From NCBI GenBank assembly GCA_903884375.1, contig CAISER010000024.1, positions 1 through 51,820 of the forward strand: a stretch of 51,820 bases of DNA. Reading direction: 5' to 3'. Shown piece after piece: positions 24,463 through 33,577 of this stretch; position 1 is the first letter of the stretch; each line of letters begins with the position of its first letter. Below the pieces are notes generated by a model. The model did not search any database, had not been told where the DNA came from, and saw only the letters and a program-made list of their open reading frames with translations. The translations under genes and the position numbers were made by a program. Source of the DNA: Candidatus Collierbacteria bacterium (lineage in GTDB: Bacteria; Patescibacteriota; Microgenomatia; UBA1400; MFAQ01).

Positions 24463-26145
24463 GTGTTTAAAAACGAAATAATTAGAGAAGCAGTAGCGGA
24501 GTTTGCTTTAGACAAAAATTTTTCGGTGGAACATCCAGCTCAAGAAAATCTGGGTGATTACTCAACAAACGTGGCTATGTTGTTAGCCAAAGAACTTGGA
24601 AGGAACCCTCGAGAATTAGCGGTAGATTTGGTAAATAAACTTCAAGAAAATAAAAAGTTAATGAAACAGATTGAGAAGATTGAACCCGCCGGACCGGGAT
24701 TTATTAATTTTTGGGTTAAAGATGAAGTATTGATTCAAGCATTAAATGAGGGATTGCAAAAGGGAGAAGCTTTGGGAGAAAGTGATTTTATGAAAGGCAA
24801 AAAAGTTTTGGTAGAGTATTCATCGCCCAATATCGCCAAGAGCTTTTCTGTGGGACATCTGCGATCGACAATTATTGGTCAAGCAATATTTAATTTGTAT
24901 AAACATTGTGGAAGCAAAATAACAAATGATAATCATCTGGGTGATTGGGGAACTCAATTTGGCATGATTATCGCGGCGATTGAGGAAGATAGTAATTTTG
25001 ACTGGAGCAGTACTGATATGCAAAAACTAGAAGAGATTTATGTTGATTTTAATAAAAAAATTGAAGAAACTCCAAAACTGCGGACAAAAGCAAAAGAAGC
25101 ATTTTTACGATTGGAAAAAGGTGATGAATCGGCAAGAGAGATATGGCAAAAATCGGTAGAGATATCAATGAAAGAATTTGAGAAAATTTATAAAAAATTA
25201 AATGTTAATTTTGAGCATGTTTTGGGAGAATCAGAGTATATAAAAATAATGCCAGAAATAATTGAAGAAGCAAAATCAAAAAACATTGCTTCGATTGGTG
25301 AGGAAGGGGCTTTGATTGTGAAGTTTTTGGATAAGCGAGGAAAAGAACAAATGCCTCCGGCAATGCTGGTAAAAAGTGATGGATCAACAACTTATTTCAC
25401 AAGGGATTTGGCAACAATAAAAATGAGATTGTTTAATCCAGAACTAAAATCAGATTTATATGTATACGAGGTGGGTGGAGAACAACGATTACATCTGAAA
25501 CAAGTGTTTGCTGCTGCCAAAAAACTATGGCCCAGGGAAACAGAGAAAACAGAATTTGTTCATGTGGCTCACGGTTTGTTGAGTTTGCCAGAAGGGAAAA
25601 TGAGTACAAGAAAAGGTAATACGATCAAGTTAGATGATTTACTTTCAAGGGCTGAAGAAAAAGCGGTTGGTGGTTTGGTAATGTCTGTTGGCGCGGTAAA
25701 ATATAACGAACTTAAAAGATCGCCCGGAGTGGATTATATTTTCAAGTGGGATGAAGCATTGTCGATGGAGGGGAATAGCGCACCATATTTGCAGTATGTT
25801 TATGTAAGGACAAGGGGAATATTGAGCAAGTTTGGTAATAAATTGGAAAAAATTGTGACAGATAAAAAAAAGTTTGTTAATGAAGACGAAAAAATGTTGG
25901 CCAGATGGTTGACACTTCGGTTTGTTGATGGTGAAGTGATGGAGTCGGCCGCACGAAACTTTGCTCCACAACAAATTTGTGCATATTTATTTGAAACAGC
26001 ACAAAAGTTTAATGGGTTTTATGAAAGGAATAAGGTAATCGGAGTCGAAAATCAAAGTTTGCGTTTGGCACTTACCGTGTTAACCGGTGAGGCTATAAAA
26101 AAGGGATTGAGTATTTTGGGAATAGAAACTGTGGAGAAGATGTGA
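24463..26145 (+). CDS. argS: arginyl-tRNA synthetase
   Basis: Class I synthetase (560 aa). The HIGH-like motif is SVGHLRSTIIGQ near residue 127 after the family's EYSSPNIAK. The KMSKS counterpart is KMSTRKGN near residue 385. The C-terminal anticodon-binding domain ends with the usual KGLSILGIE-type helix. A GTG start 7 nt after the trxB stop suggests the last position in the thioredoxin operon or an independent start. It opens the run of synthetase genes that continues to 39.3 kb. Confidence 0.95.
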   Translation: MFKNEIIREAVAEFALDKNFSVEHPAQENLGDYSTNVAMLLAKELGRNPRELAVDLVNKLQENKKLMKQIEKIEPAGPGFINFWVKDEVLIQALNEGLQKGEALGESDFMKGKKVLVEYSSPNIAKSFSVGHLRSTIIGQAIFNLYKHCGSKITNDNHLGDWGTQFGMIIAAIEEDSNFDWSSTDMQKLEEIYVDFNKKIEETPKLRTKAKEAFLRLEKGDESAREIWQKSVEISMKEFEKIYKKLNVNFEHVLGESEYIKIMPEIIEEAKSKNIASIGEEGALIVKFLDKRGKEQMPPAMLVKSDGSTTYFTRDLATIKMRLFNPELKSDLYVYEVGGEQRLHLKQVFAAAKKLWPRETEKTEFVHVAHGLLSLPEGKMSTRKGNTIKLDDLLSRAEEKAVGGLVMSVGAVKYNELKRSPGVDYIFKWDEALSMEGNSAPYLQYVYVRTRGILSKFGNKLEKIVTDKKKFVNEDEKMLARWLTLRFVDGEVMESAARNFAPQQICAYLFETAQKFNGFYERNKVIGVENQSLRLALTVLTGEAIKKGLSILGIETVEKM

Positions 26146-26163
26146 CAATGGTAAAATTTGAAC

Positions 26164-27639
26164 ATGGCAAGTAGACTGGAAGAAATTCTAAAAGAAAGAG
26201 AAAAGAAAATTGAAACTTTGAAAAAGAAGGGAATTGATTTATATCCCGCTCGAAGTGTCAAGGAAAAAACCAATAGAGAGGTGGTGGATAACTTTGAAAA
26301 GTATGATGGGAAAACATTGACCTTGGCAGGAAGAATTATGGCCTGGAGAGAGCACGGTAAACTAATTTTTGGACAGATTCAAGATCAGTCCGGCAAAATA
26401 CAACTTTTTATTCGAGCTGATTTTATGTTAAAAGCCGATAAGGCAAAACAAACTTTAGGATTTGAAGAACTTGATTTGTTGGATATCGGTGACATTATTC
26501 AAACAAGCGGAGTAGTAGTAAAAACAAGAACGGGAGAGGTATCTTTGCAGGTTAAGGAAATTAAGATACTAACAAAAGCCAGGCTCCCCTTACCTGAAAA
26601 ATGGGTGGGAATTGTGGATCCAGACGAAGCTTTTCGTAAAAGATATCTCGATTTATTAATGAGTCCAGAAAAGATCAAACGATTTGAGAGAAAGGCAAAA
26701 TTTTGGAGTGAGTGTCGTAAATTTATGGCCGACAACGGATTCTTAGAAGTGGAGACACCAGTACTGGAGGCAGTAACTGGCGGTGCTGATGCAAAACCTT
26801 TTGTAACGCACATGAACGCCATCGATCAAGATTTTTTCCTTAGAATTTCAACGGAACTTTATCAAAAAAGACTAATCGGAGCCGGATTTGAAAAGATTTA
26901 TACCTTGGCACCTAATTTCCGGAATGAAGGTATGGATGATGAACATTTGCCAGAGTATTACTCGTTGGAATGGTATTGGGCCTTTGCTGATTACCGAGAT
27001 AACATGCAACTTAGTAGAGAGTTGTTTCGTAATCTTGCCAAAAATGTATATGGGAAGACGAAGTTTGTGAGCCGAGGAATGGAGTTTGATTTGGCTGATG
27101 ATTGGAAGGAAATCGACTATCTTAAGATAATAAAAGAAAAAATTGGAATTGATATTGTTAACTCGAGTGAGGAAGAAATGATTGAGGTAATTAAAAAAGC
27201 AGGAGTGAAATTGACTGGTGAGATAAATAGAGCCAGACTTATCGATAATTGTTGGAAGGTTGTAAGAAAAACAATCGCAGGACCGGCTTTTTTGGTTAAT
27301 GAACTAAAAGCAATGTCTCCTTTAGCAAAAAGTAAACCAGAAAACCCAGAGCTGACTGAAAGATTCCATATAATAATCGCCGGATCGGAGTTGGGGAATG
27401 GTTATTCCGAGTTAAATGACCCAATGGACCAAAAAGAGAGATTTGACGAGCAAGAAAAAGCAAGAAAAAAAGGAGATGATGAAGCACAGATGTTGGATAT
27501 GGATTTTGTGGAAATGCTTTCATATGGTATGCCACCAACTTCAGGGTTTGGGATGTCGGAGAGGCTATTTTGGTTTATGGAAGATGTGTCTGCCCGAGAA
27601 GGTACTTTATTTCCTCCACTTCGGGTAAGGAAAGATTGA
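26164..27639 (+). CDS. lysS: lysyl-tRNA synthetase, class II
   Basis: Class IIb enzyme (491 aa): an N-terminal OB-fold anticodon-binding domain (about 55-140, starting LTLAGRIMAWREHGK), then motif 1, motif 2 (FRNEGMDDEHLPEY) and motif 3 (GFGMSERLFWFMED). ATG 26164 is chosen because TAAAAT (26152-26157) ends 6 nt upstream; a TTG 6 nt earlier is less likely. The stop is just before the T-box-like leader of thrS. Confidence 0.96.
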   Translation: MASRLEEILKEREKKIETLKKKGIDLYPARSVKEKTNREVVDNFEKYDGKTLTLAGRIMAWREHGKLIFGQIQDQSGKIQLFIRADFMLKADKAKQTLGFEELDLLDIGDIIQTSGVVVKTRTGEVSLQVKEIKILTKARLPLPEKWVGIVDPDEAFRKRYLDLLMSPEKIKRFERKAKFWSECRKFMADNGFLEVETPVLEAVTGGADAKPFVTHMNAIDQDFFLRISTELYQKRLIGAGFEKIYTLAPNFRNEGMDDEHLPEYYSLEWYWAFADYRDNMQLSRELFRNLAKNVYGKTKFVSRGMEFDLADDWKEIDYLKIIKEKIGIDIVNSSEEEMIEVIKKAGVKLTGEINRARLIDNCWKVVRKTIAGPAFLVNELKAMSPLAKSKPENPELTERFHIIIAGSELGNGYSELNDPMDQKERFDEQEKARKKGDDEAQMLDMDFVEMLSYGMPPTSGFGMSERLFWFMEDVSAREGTLFPPLRVRKD

Positions 27640-27648
27640 GTAGCAAGG

Positions 27649-27657
27649 TGGTATACT
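27649..27657 (+). promoter_or_regulatory. extended -10 promoter of the thrS leader
   Basis: TGgTATACT, an extended -10, with the expected start near 27664. The transcript would have an untranslated leader of about 157 nt before thrS, which is exceptional in this window. Confidence 0.55.
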
Positions 27658-27663
27658 TTAGCT

Positions 27664-27800
27664 ATAAGTAAATCGCTTTGTTGAACCGATTACCAACCGG
27701 AGAAAAGCAGGGAAAAAGCACCAACGCTTTAATTAAGAGGCTACCTAGCAAACAAGATGGAACCACCCGTAAGGGTTCTTGTAAGAAGGGTAGTTTTTTT
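27664..27800 (+). promoter_or_regulatory. T-box-like riboswitch/attenuator in the thrS leader
   Basis: The leader contains AACAAGATGGAACC (27751-27764), close to the T-box consensus, in which TGGN pairs with the tRNA acceptor end. A terminator can form from CTACC (27741-27745) with GGTAG (27789-27793) plus inner ACAA/TTGT and GAACC/GGTTC pairs, followed by seven T. Upstream, GCTTT/AAAGC and GTTG/CAAC form a short stem whose loop offers ACC, a Thr codon, as candidate specifier. The base after TGG is A, predicting a tRNA-Thr discriminator of U. Binding of uncharged tRNA-Thr would prevent termination. Stem I is much shorter than the classical form. Confidence 0.65.
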
Positions 27801-27820
27801 ATTAATTAAATAAATACATT

Positions 27821-29587
27821 ATGGAAGAAAACAATCTTAATGCACTTAGGCACAGTGCGGAACACGTATTAACTCAAGCGATGGAGAGACTTTGGCCAGG
27901 TCAAATAGTAAAGGCAATGGGTCCTTCAATTGAGACAGGATTTTACTTTGACTTTGATACAACCAATGGTTTAAAAATATCCGAAGACGACTTTCCAAAA
28001 ATCGAAAAAGAGATGAGAAAAATTGTGGAAAGTAACTTGCCTTTTGAAAAAATGATTGTAACGCCGGAAAGGGCAAGAGAAATGTTTGCTGATAATCCTT
28101 ATAAACTGGAATGGATTGATAAAGCCGAAAAAGAAAAAGAAGAGATTTCTGTTTATTGGACCGGGGACCCCGGTAAGGGTGGTTCGTTTGTGGATGTGTG
28201 TGCCGGACCTCATATTGCCAAAACAATTGAAATAAAAGCTTTTAAACTGTTATCGATTGCCGGGGCATATTGGCATGGTGATGAAAAAAATAAAATGCTG
28301 ACGAGAATTTATGGTACGGCCTTTGAAACTCAAGAAGAACTGGAAAAACAGGTGTCACTTTTGGAAGAAGCAAAAAAGAGAGACCATAGAAAACTTGGAA
28401 AAGAACAAGATCTATTTTCTTTTTCGGATTTAATCGGATCAGGTTTACCCTTGTATTCTCCAAAAGGAGCTTTTATCCGAAGGACATTGAATAATTATGT
28501 TGAAGAGATGCAGATTAAAGAGGGTTATACACAAGTTTGGACACCACAAATTGCAAAAGCTGAGCTGTTTAAAACTTCTGGTCATTACGATAAATATAAA
28601 GACTCAATGTTTCGAGTGGTCTCTAATTTTTCCGATGAGGAGATGTTTTTGAAGCCCATGAACTGTCCTCAACATACTCAGATTTATGCGTCACAAAGCC
28701 GAAGTTACCGTGATTTGCCCTTGCGTCTTACTGACTTTGCCATGTTGTACCGTGATGAAAAACCAGGAGAACTATCCGGTCTTGGAAGAGCGAGAGCTTT
28801 TTCACAGGATGATTGCCATATCTTTTGCCGAGAAGACCAAGTTGATGCTGAGATTGATATGGCACTTCAGATGACAAAGAAAATAATGAATACTTTTGGA
28901 TTTAAATATAAATATAGATTGTCGACGAGAGATCCACAGCACCCTGAGAAATTTTTGGGGGATCCAAAAATGTGGGATAAGGTGGAAAAGTGGGCCGAAA
29001 TTATTATGGAAAGAAACGAGATTGAGTATTTTCAAGGGCCAGGTGAGGCAGCTTTTTATGCTCCCAAAATGGACTTGATTGCCACTGATGCTTTGGGAAG
29101 AGATTGGCAACTTTCAACTGTCCAGATTGATTATGTAATGCCTGAGAGATTTAATTTGGTTTATACCGATCAAGATGGAACACAGAAACGTCCCGTAATG
29201 CTCCATCGAGCGATTATCGGATCAGCTGAGAGGATGATGATGGTCTTGATTGAACATTTTGGAGGAGCTTTCCCAGTTTGGTTGTCTCCAATACAAGTGG
29301 AGATTTTACCAATCTCGGAAAAAACAATTGATTATGCTGAAAGTGTTTATAAAAAACTTCTAGAAAAAGGAATTAGAGTAGAACTTAATAGAGACGCCGA
29401 TTCTTTAGGAAAGAAAATTCGCAATGCAGAAGCTTCAAAAGTTCCTTATATGCTTATTATTGGTGAAAAGGAAGTGGAAGCAAATCATGTTTCGGTGAGA
29501 CAGCGAGGACAGAAAGATTTGGGTACAATGTCGACTGATGATTTTGCCAAGAAAATATTAACAGAAGTGGAGAATAGGAGTCTCTAA
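27821..29587 (+). CDS. thrS: threonyl-tRNA synthetase without TGS domain
   Basis: Class IIa enzyme (588 aa). It starts directly at the editing domain: HSAEHVL near residue 11 gives the HxxxH zinc-like motif, and VCAGPHI holds the partner Cys and His. The N-terminal TGS domain of about 60 residues found in most ThrRS is absent. The catalytic core follows (FLKPMNCPQH, the zinc-ligand Cys region, and motif 3 HRAIIGSAERM), then the anticodon-binding domain. No other ATG upstream could supply a TGS domain because the T-box-like leader occupies that region. Confidence 0.95.
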   Translation: MEENNLNALRHSAEHVLTQAMERLWPGQIVKAMGPSIETGFYFDFDTTNGLKISEDDFPKIEKEMRKIVESNLPFEKMIVTPERAREMFADNPYKLEWIDKAEKEKEEISVYWTGDPGKGGSFVDVCAGPHIAKTIEIKAFKLLSIAGAYWHGDEKNKMLTRIYGTAFETQEELEKQVSLLEEAKKRDHRKLGKEQDLFSFSDLIGSGLPLYSPKGAFIRRTLNNYVEEMQIKEGYTQVWTPQIAKAELFKTSGHYDKYKDSMFRVVSNFSDEEMFLKPMNCPQHTQIYASQSRSYRDLPLRLTDFAMLYRDEKPGELSGLGRARAFSQDDCHIFCREDQVDAEIDMALQMTKKIMNTFGFKYKYRLSTRDPQHPEKFLGDPKMWDKVEKWAEIIMERNEIEYFQGPGEAAFYAPKMDLIATDALGRDWQLSTVQIDYVMPERFNLVYTDQDGTQKRPVMLHRAIIGSAERMMMVLIEHFGGAFPVWLSPIQVEILPISEKTIDYAESVYKKLLEKGIRVELNRDADSLGKKIRNAEASKVPYMLIIGEKEVEANHVSVRQRGQKDLGTMSTDDFAKKILTEVENRSL

Positions 29588-29641
29588 TTTTCTACGGGAT
29601 GAGATTATACCCAGAGATATTCAAGTGAGTTAAAATAAGCT

Positions 29642-30847
29642 ATGAACGAAGCAGAAAAAAAAGCAATAATAGAGAGTTTTCTGAGTCGTGGAGTAGAAAA
29701 TATTATTCCTGGTAAGGCAGAGGTGGAAAAGTTGTTGAATTCAGGAAAAGTTTTGAATGTATATTTGGGTATTGATCCGACAGCAACAAAAATTCATTTA
29801 GGACATGCTTTTCCTTTGCGTAAATTGCAGTTATTGGCGGAACTGGGACACCATGTGATTTTTTTGATTGGGGATTTTACGGCAATTGTGGGTGATACTT
29901 CCGATAAGGAGTCAGAGAGACCAATTTTGACTCGTGAACAGATTGAAGAAAATTTTCAAACATACAAAAGACAAGCAAAAAAAATATTGGACTTTTCAAA
30001 AATCGAGTTGCACCACAATAGCGAGTGGCTATCTAAACTGGATTTTGCCGGAGTGCTGAAATTGACGAGCCATTTTTCCCTAAATGATTTTATTGGTAGA
30101 GAACTAATAAAAAAAAGGCTTGTTGATGGAAAAAGTGTAAGTTTGCCGGAAGTACTGTATCCAATTATGCAAGGATATGACAGTATGGCAATGAATACAG
30201 ACATCCAAATTGGAGGAACTGATCAGATATTTAATATGCAAACAGGAAGAACTCTGATAAAAGAGCTAAAAGGAAAGAACTCATATATTGTGGCAAATGG
30301 ATTTTTGCCGGGTACCGATGGCCGAAAAATGAGCAAGACATGGGGAAATGCTATTTGGCTTGAAGATTCACCGGAAGAAATTTTCGGGAAGGTAATGTCG
30401 CTTAAAGACGATATGATTCTCACTTATTATTTGATGGGAACTAACGTTGGACAAGAGATAATTGACGATGCTAAAAAGAGATTGGAAAATGGCGAGAATC
30501 CAATGAATATAAAAAGAGAATTAGGAAGAGTTATTGTCAAGGAGTTGTGTGGAAAGAGTGAGGTGGAGGCAGCCGAAGAATTTTTTCAAAAAACGGTGGT
30601 GGAAAAGAAAGTGGATGAAAATGCGCCTGAGGTGAAATGGAATGAAGAGACGATAGGAGTTGAGGATTTGATAAGAATGATTGTGGAAATTGGAATAGTC
30701 AGTAGTAATGGAGAGGCAAAAAGGTTAATTGAACAGGGCGGCGTTTACTTAAATGAAGAAAGAGTTGAAAAAAAATCAGGAGAGTTATCAGTGGGGAAAG
30801 GTGTTTTGAGATTAGGGAAACGTAAGTACTTAAAGATTGTAAGATAA
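29642..30847 (+). CDS. tyrS: tyrosyl-tRNA synthetase
   Basis: Class I synthetase (401 aa). The HIGH motif is HLGHAFPLRKL near residue 52, the KMSKS motif is GRKMSKTWGN near 229, and an S4-like RNA-binding domain closes the protein (SSNGEAKRLIEQGGVYLN). TAAAAT (29631-29636) ends 5 nt before the ATG, and the string TAAAATAAGCTATG also occurs before the small gene at 45697. hisS follows after 3 nt. Confidence 0.95.
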   Translation: MNEAEKKAIIESFLSRGVENIIPGKAEVEKLLNSGKVLNVYLGIDPTATKIHLGHAFPLRKLQLLAELGHHVIFLIGDFTAIVGDTSDKESERPILTREQIEENFQTYKRQAKKILDFSKIELHHNSEWLSKLDFAGVLKLTSHFSLNDFIGRELIKKRLVDGKSVSLPEVLYPIMQGYDSMAMNTDIQIGGTDQIFNMQTGRTLIKELKGKNSYIVANGFLPGTDGRKMSKTWGNAIWLEDSPEEIFGKVMSLKDDMILTYYLMGTNVGQEIIDDAKKRLENGENPMNIKRELGRVIVKELCGKSEVEAAEEFFQKTVVEKKVDENAPEVKWNEETIGVEDLIRMIVEIGIVSSNGEAKRLIEQGGVYLNEERVEKKSGELSVGKGVLRLGKRKYLKIVR

Positions 30848-30850
30848 GGT

Positions 30851-32158
30851 ATGGCTAAAGTAACTCCGAAAATACAAGCAGGTTTTATGGAACTTCTTCC
30901 GGCGGAACAAATTCTTTTTAATAAGTATAAAAATATAATCAAAGAAACTTTTGAAGAGTATGGTTTTGCACCACAAGACACACCTACAATTGAAAATGCG
31001 GACGTGCTTTTTGCACAAATTGGAGAAGATACCAAAAAAGAAATTTACCGTTTTAAAAAAGGAGATGATGATTTGGGACTTAGGTTTGATTTGACAGTAC
31101 CATTGGCTCGTTATGTGGCAATGTATAGCAATAGCTTGACATTCCCCTTCCGACGCTATCAAATTGGTAAAGCCTATCGGGGTGAGCGACCACAAAAGGG
31201 ACGCTTCCGAGAGTTTTATCAGGCTGATATTGATATTGTGGGAAATGGCAGTTTGAGTTTGGTAAATGACGCAGAAATAGCGGCGGTGGTTAATAAAATA
31301 TTTGAAAAATTGGAACTGGGAGATTTTGTAATCAAAATAAGCAATCGGAAAATATTGGGAGGATTTTTGGAAGAAATGAATTCGGGAAATAAGATTGATG
31401 AGATACTTCGAGTGATTGATAAATTAGAAAAGGTAGGTAAAGAAACCGGCAAACAGATGCTAATTGATTTGGGACTAAAAAATACGGAAGCGGATAAGAT
31501 ATTGGAGTTTGTGTCGATTGGTGGAGACAGTAAAAAGGTATTTGAAACTTTGGATAAGAAGGGAATAAAAAATGAACTGTTTAACAGTGGAGTAAAAGAA
31601 TTGCTTGAAGTAACAGAAATGGCAAATAAATTTGGAGTACCAGAAAAAAATCTGCAAATTGATCTTTCGATTGCACGAGGACTTTCGTATTACACCGGAA
31701 CAGTTTATGAAACAATTTTATTGAATGATAGAGTAAAGGGAAGTGTTTGCGGTGGAGGAAGATATGATAATTTGGCTGAAAATTTTTCTAGTCAAAGTTT
31801 CCCCGGAGTAGGAGTTTCTATTGGACTAACGAGACTTTTTTCACAACTCTTGGAGTCAGGTATGATAAAAGCAAAAACGGCAACTCCCGCCAAAGTGTTG
31901 GTTGTCCCCATGGTGGCAAATTCCAACTATGCATTGGAAGTGGCCGGAAAACTTCGAGTAATGGGAGTTGCAACAGAACTCTATACCGAAGATGATAAGT
32001 TTAAGAAAAAGCTTGTCTATGCTAATAAAATCGGCGTTCCTTTCGTTGCTATTATTGGAGAAGATGAGGAGTCTAAAAAGAAAGTGGCTCTAAAAAATAT
32101 GGCTACGGGAGAACAGGTACTAATTGGGGTGGATGGTGTGGCAAAACTTATTTTATAG
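30851..32158 (+). CDS. hisS: histidyl-tRNA synthetase
   Basis: Class IIa enzyme (435 aa): motif 2 RYQIGKAYRGERPQKGRFREF near residue 98, the His-binding segments LSIARGLSYYTG and GGGRYDNL, motif 3 GVGVSIGLTRLF, and the C-terminal anticodon domain. Only 3 nt separate it from tyrS. TAAGAT (30840-30845), 5 nt before the ATG, could allow an extra leaderless start. Its 3' end overlaps glyS on the other strand by 11 nt. Confidence 0.96.
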   Translation: MAKVTPKIQAGFMELLPAEQILFNKYKNIIKETFEEYGFAPQDTPTIENADVLFAQIGEDTKKEIYRFKKGDDDLGLRFDLTVPLARYVAMYSNSLTFPFRRYQIGKAYRGERPQKGRFREFYQADIDIVGNGSLSLVNDAEIAAVVNKIFEKLELGDFVIKISNRKILGGFLEEMNSGNKIDEILRVIDKLEKVGKETGKQMLIDLGLKNTEADKILEFVSIGGDSKKVFETLDKKGIKNELFNSGVKELLEVTEMANKFGVPEKNLQIDLSIARGLSYYTGTVYETILLNDRVKGSVCGGGRYDNLAENFSSQSFPGVGVSIGLTRLFSQLLESGMIKAKTATPAKVLVVPMVANSNYALEVAGKLRVMGVATELYTEDDKFKKKLVYANKIGVPFVAIIGEDEESKKKVALKNMATGEQVLIGVDGVAKLIL

Positions 32159-33521
32159 CCTTTGAAAGTTCATCAATTTTGACTCTCTTTTGCTCGGCTG
32201 TATCACGCTCACGAACGGTAACGGTGTTGTCTTCAAGGGTGTCGTAGTCAACAGTAACACAGTAAGGTGTACCAATTTCATCTTGGGTAAAGTAGCGTTT
32301 GCCGATATTGCCTCTTTCGTCTAAAACAACAGACATGTCTTTTTTGAGAGTGGTGTAGATTTCCTTTGCTTTGTTACTTAACTCTTCTTTGTTACCGACA
32401 AGAGGGAAAACTGCTACTTTGTAAGGGGCGAGTGTTGTGGGGAACTTCATAATAACTCGTTGTTTTTCGATATCTTCGTAATAGGAGTTCATAAGGATAA
32501 TGGTTAGTAGACGGGATAGGCCGAAAGTTGGTTCGATAACATGAGGAATAAATTTTTCATTAGTGTAAGGATCGGTGAAACGTAAATCTACGCCTGATTT
32601 ATCGATGTGATTTTTTAAGTCGAAATCGGTGCGATAGGCTAAGCCCCACATCTCTTTGAAACCCCAAGGAAACTCGTATTCCAAGTCCTCTGTACGTTTG
32701 CTATAGTGTGCCAATTCTTCTTTGGTGTGAGCTCTCCAGCGAAGTTTTTCGGCTGGAAGGCCTAAGGAAATAGCAAATTCATACATGGCTTTTTTCCAGT
32801 ATTCGAAATGTTTTTCCCAGTCATCGGGTTTAACAAAATACTCGAACTCGGCCAAGTCGAACTCTAAAGTGCGGAAAGTAAACTTGCCCATGGTGATTTC
32901 ATTACGAAAAGCTTTACCTGATTGGGCAAGACCGAAAGGGAGTTTGGGATGGACAGAATCTAAGACTTGTTTGAAGTCGACAAACATTCCTTGAGCTAAC
33001 TCTCCCCGGAGATAGGCAGTGCTTTTGCCTTCGGTAATAATACCGATTTGAGTTTCAAATAACTGATTGAAGTTTCTGGTTTTTGTCCAGTTTCTATTGC
33101 CACACTTGGGACATTTAATTTCCTTTTCTTTGATAATTTTATCGAGCTCTTCTAGCGGTTTGCCTTCGACGTTACTAATATCTTTTACGGCATCTTCGAT
33201 TAAGTGATCGGCACGAGTACGAAAATGACAAGTAAGGCAATCAATCATGACATTGGTGAAATTAGCAGTGTGTCCGGATGCTTCCCACACTTTTGGACTC
33301 ATGAGAACGGAAGTATCGAGACCATAGATATCTGAGCGGTCGGTAACAAAAGTTTTCCACCAGAGATTAATTAAATTTCTTTTGAGCTCTGTTCCCAGAG
33401 GACCGAAGTCGTAAGTATTGGCCAATCCACCATAAATCTCTGAGCCAGGGAAAATAAAACCCCGGCGTTTGGAAAGAGAAATTATTTTATCGAGAGTGGC
33501 GTCTTTTTTGATATCGGGCAT
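32148..33521 (-). CDS. glyS: glycyl-tRNA synthetase, dimeric (alpha2) type
   Basis: Class IIa enzyme of about 457 aa, the single-chain type found in archaea, eukaryotes and some bacteria rather than the alpha2-beta2 form. It begins with KRRGFIFPGSEIYGG, has two Cys pairs (CLTCHF and CPKCGNRNW) in the insertion domain, motif 2 KAFRNEITMGKFTFR, and a C-terminal anticodon domain starting APYKVAVFPL. ATG 33521 is preferred over TTG 33530; on the minus strand TACAAT ends 8 nt before it. Confidence 0.94.
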   Translation of the reverse strand: MPDIKKDATLDKIISLSKRRGFIFPGSEIYGGLANTYDFGPLGTELKRNLINLWWKTFVTDRSDIYGLDTSVLMSPKVWEASGHTANFTNVMIDCLTCHFRTRADHLIEDAVKDISNVEGKPLEELDKIIKEKEIKCPKCGNRNWTKTRNFNQLFETQIGIITEGKSTAYLRGELAQGMFVDFKQVLDSVHPKLPFGLAQSGKAFRNEITMGKFTFRTLEFDLAEFEYFVKPDDWEKHFEYWKKAMYEFAISLGLPAEKLRWRAHTKEELAHYSKRTEDLEYEFPWGFKEMWGLAYRTDFDLKNHIDKSGVDLRFTDPYTNEKFIPHVIEPTFGLSRLLTIILMNSYYEDIEKQRVIMKFPTTLAPYKVAVFPLVGNKEELSNKAKEIYTTLKKDMSVVLDERGNIGKRYFTQDEIGTPYCVTVDYDTLEDNTVTVRERDTAEQKRVKIDELSKAIK

Positions 33522-33577
33522 CTTTGTCAATTGTATTTTATTTATAAGATTCCGGGTTAAGCCGGAAAAAACGATAG

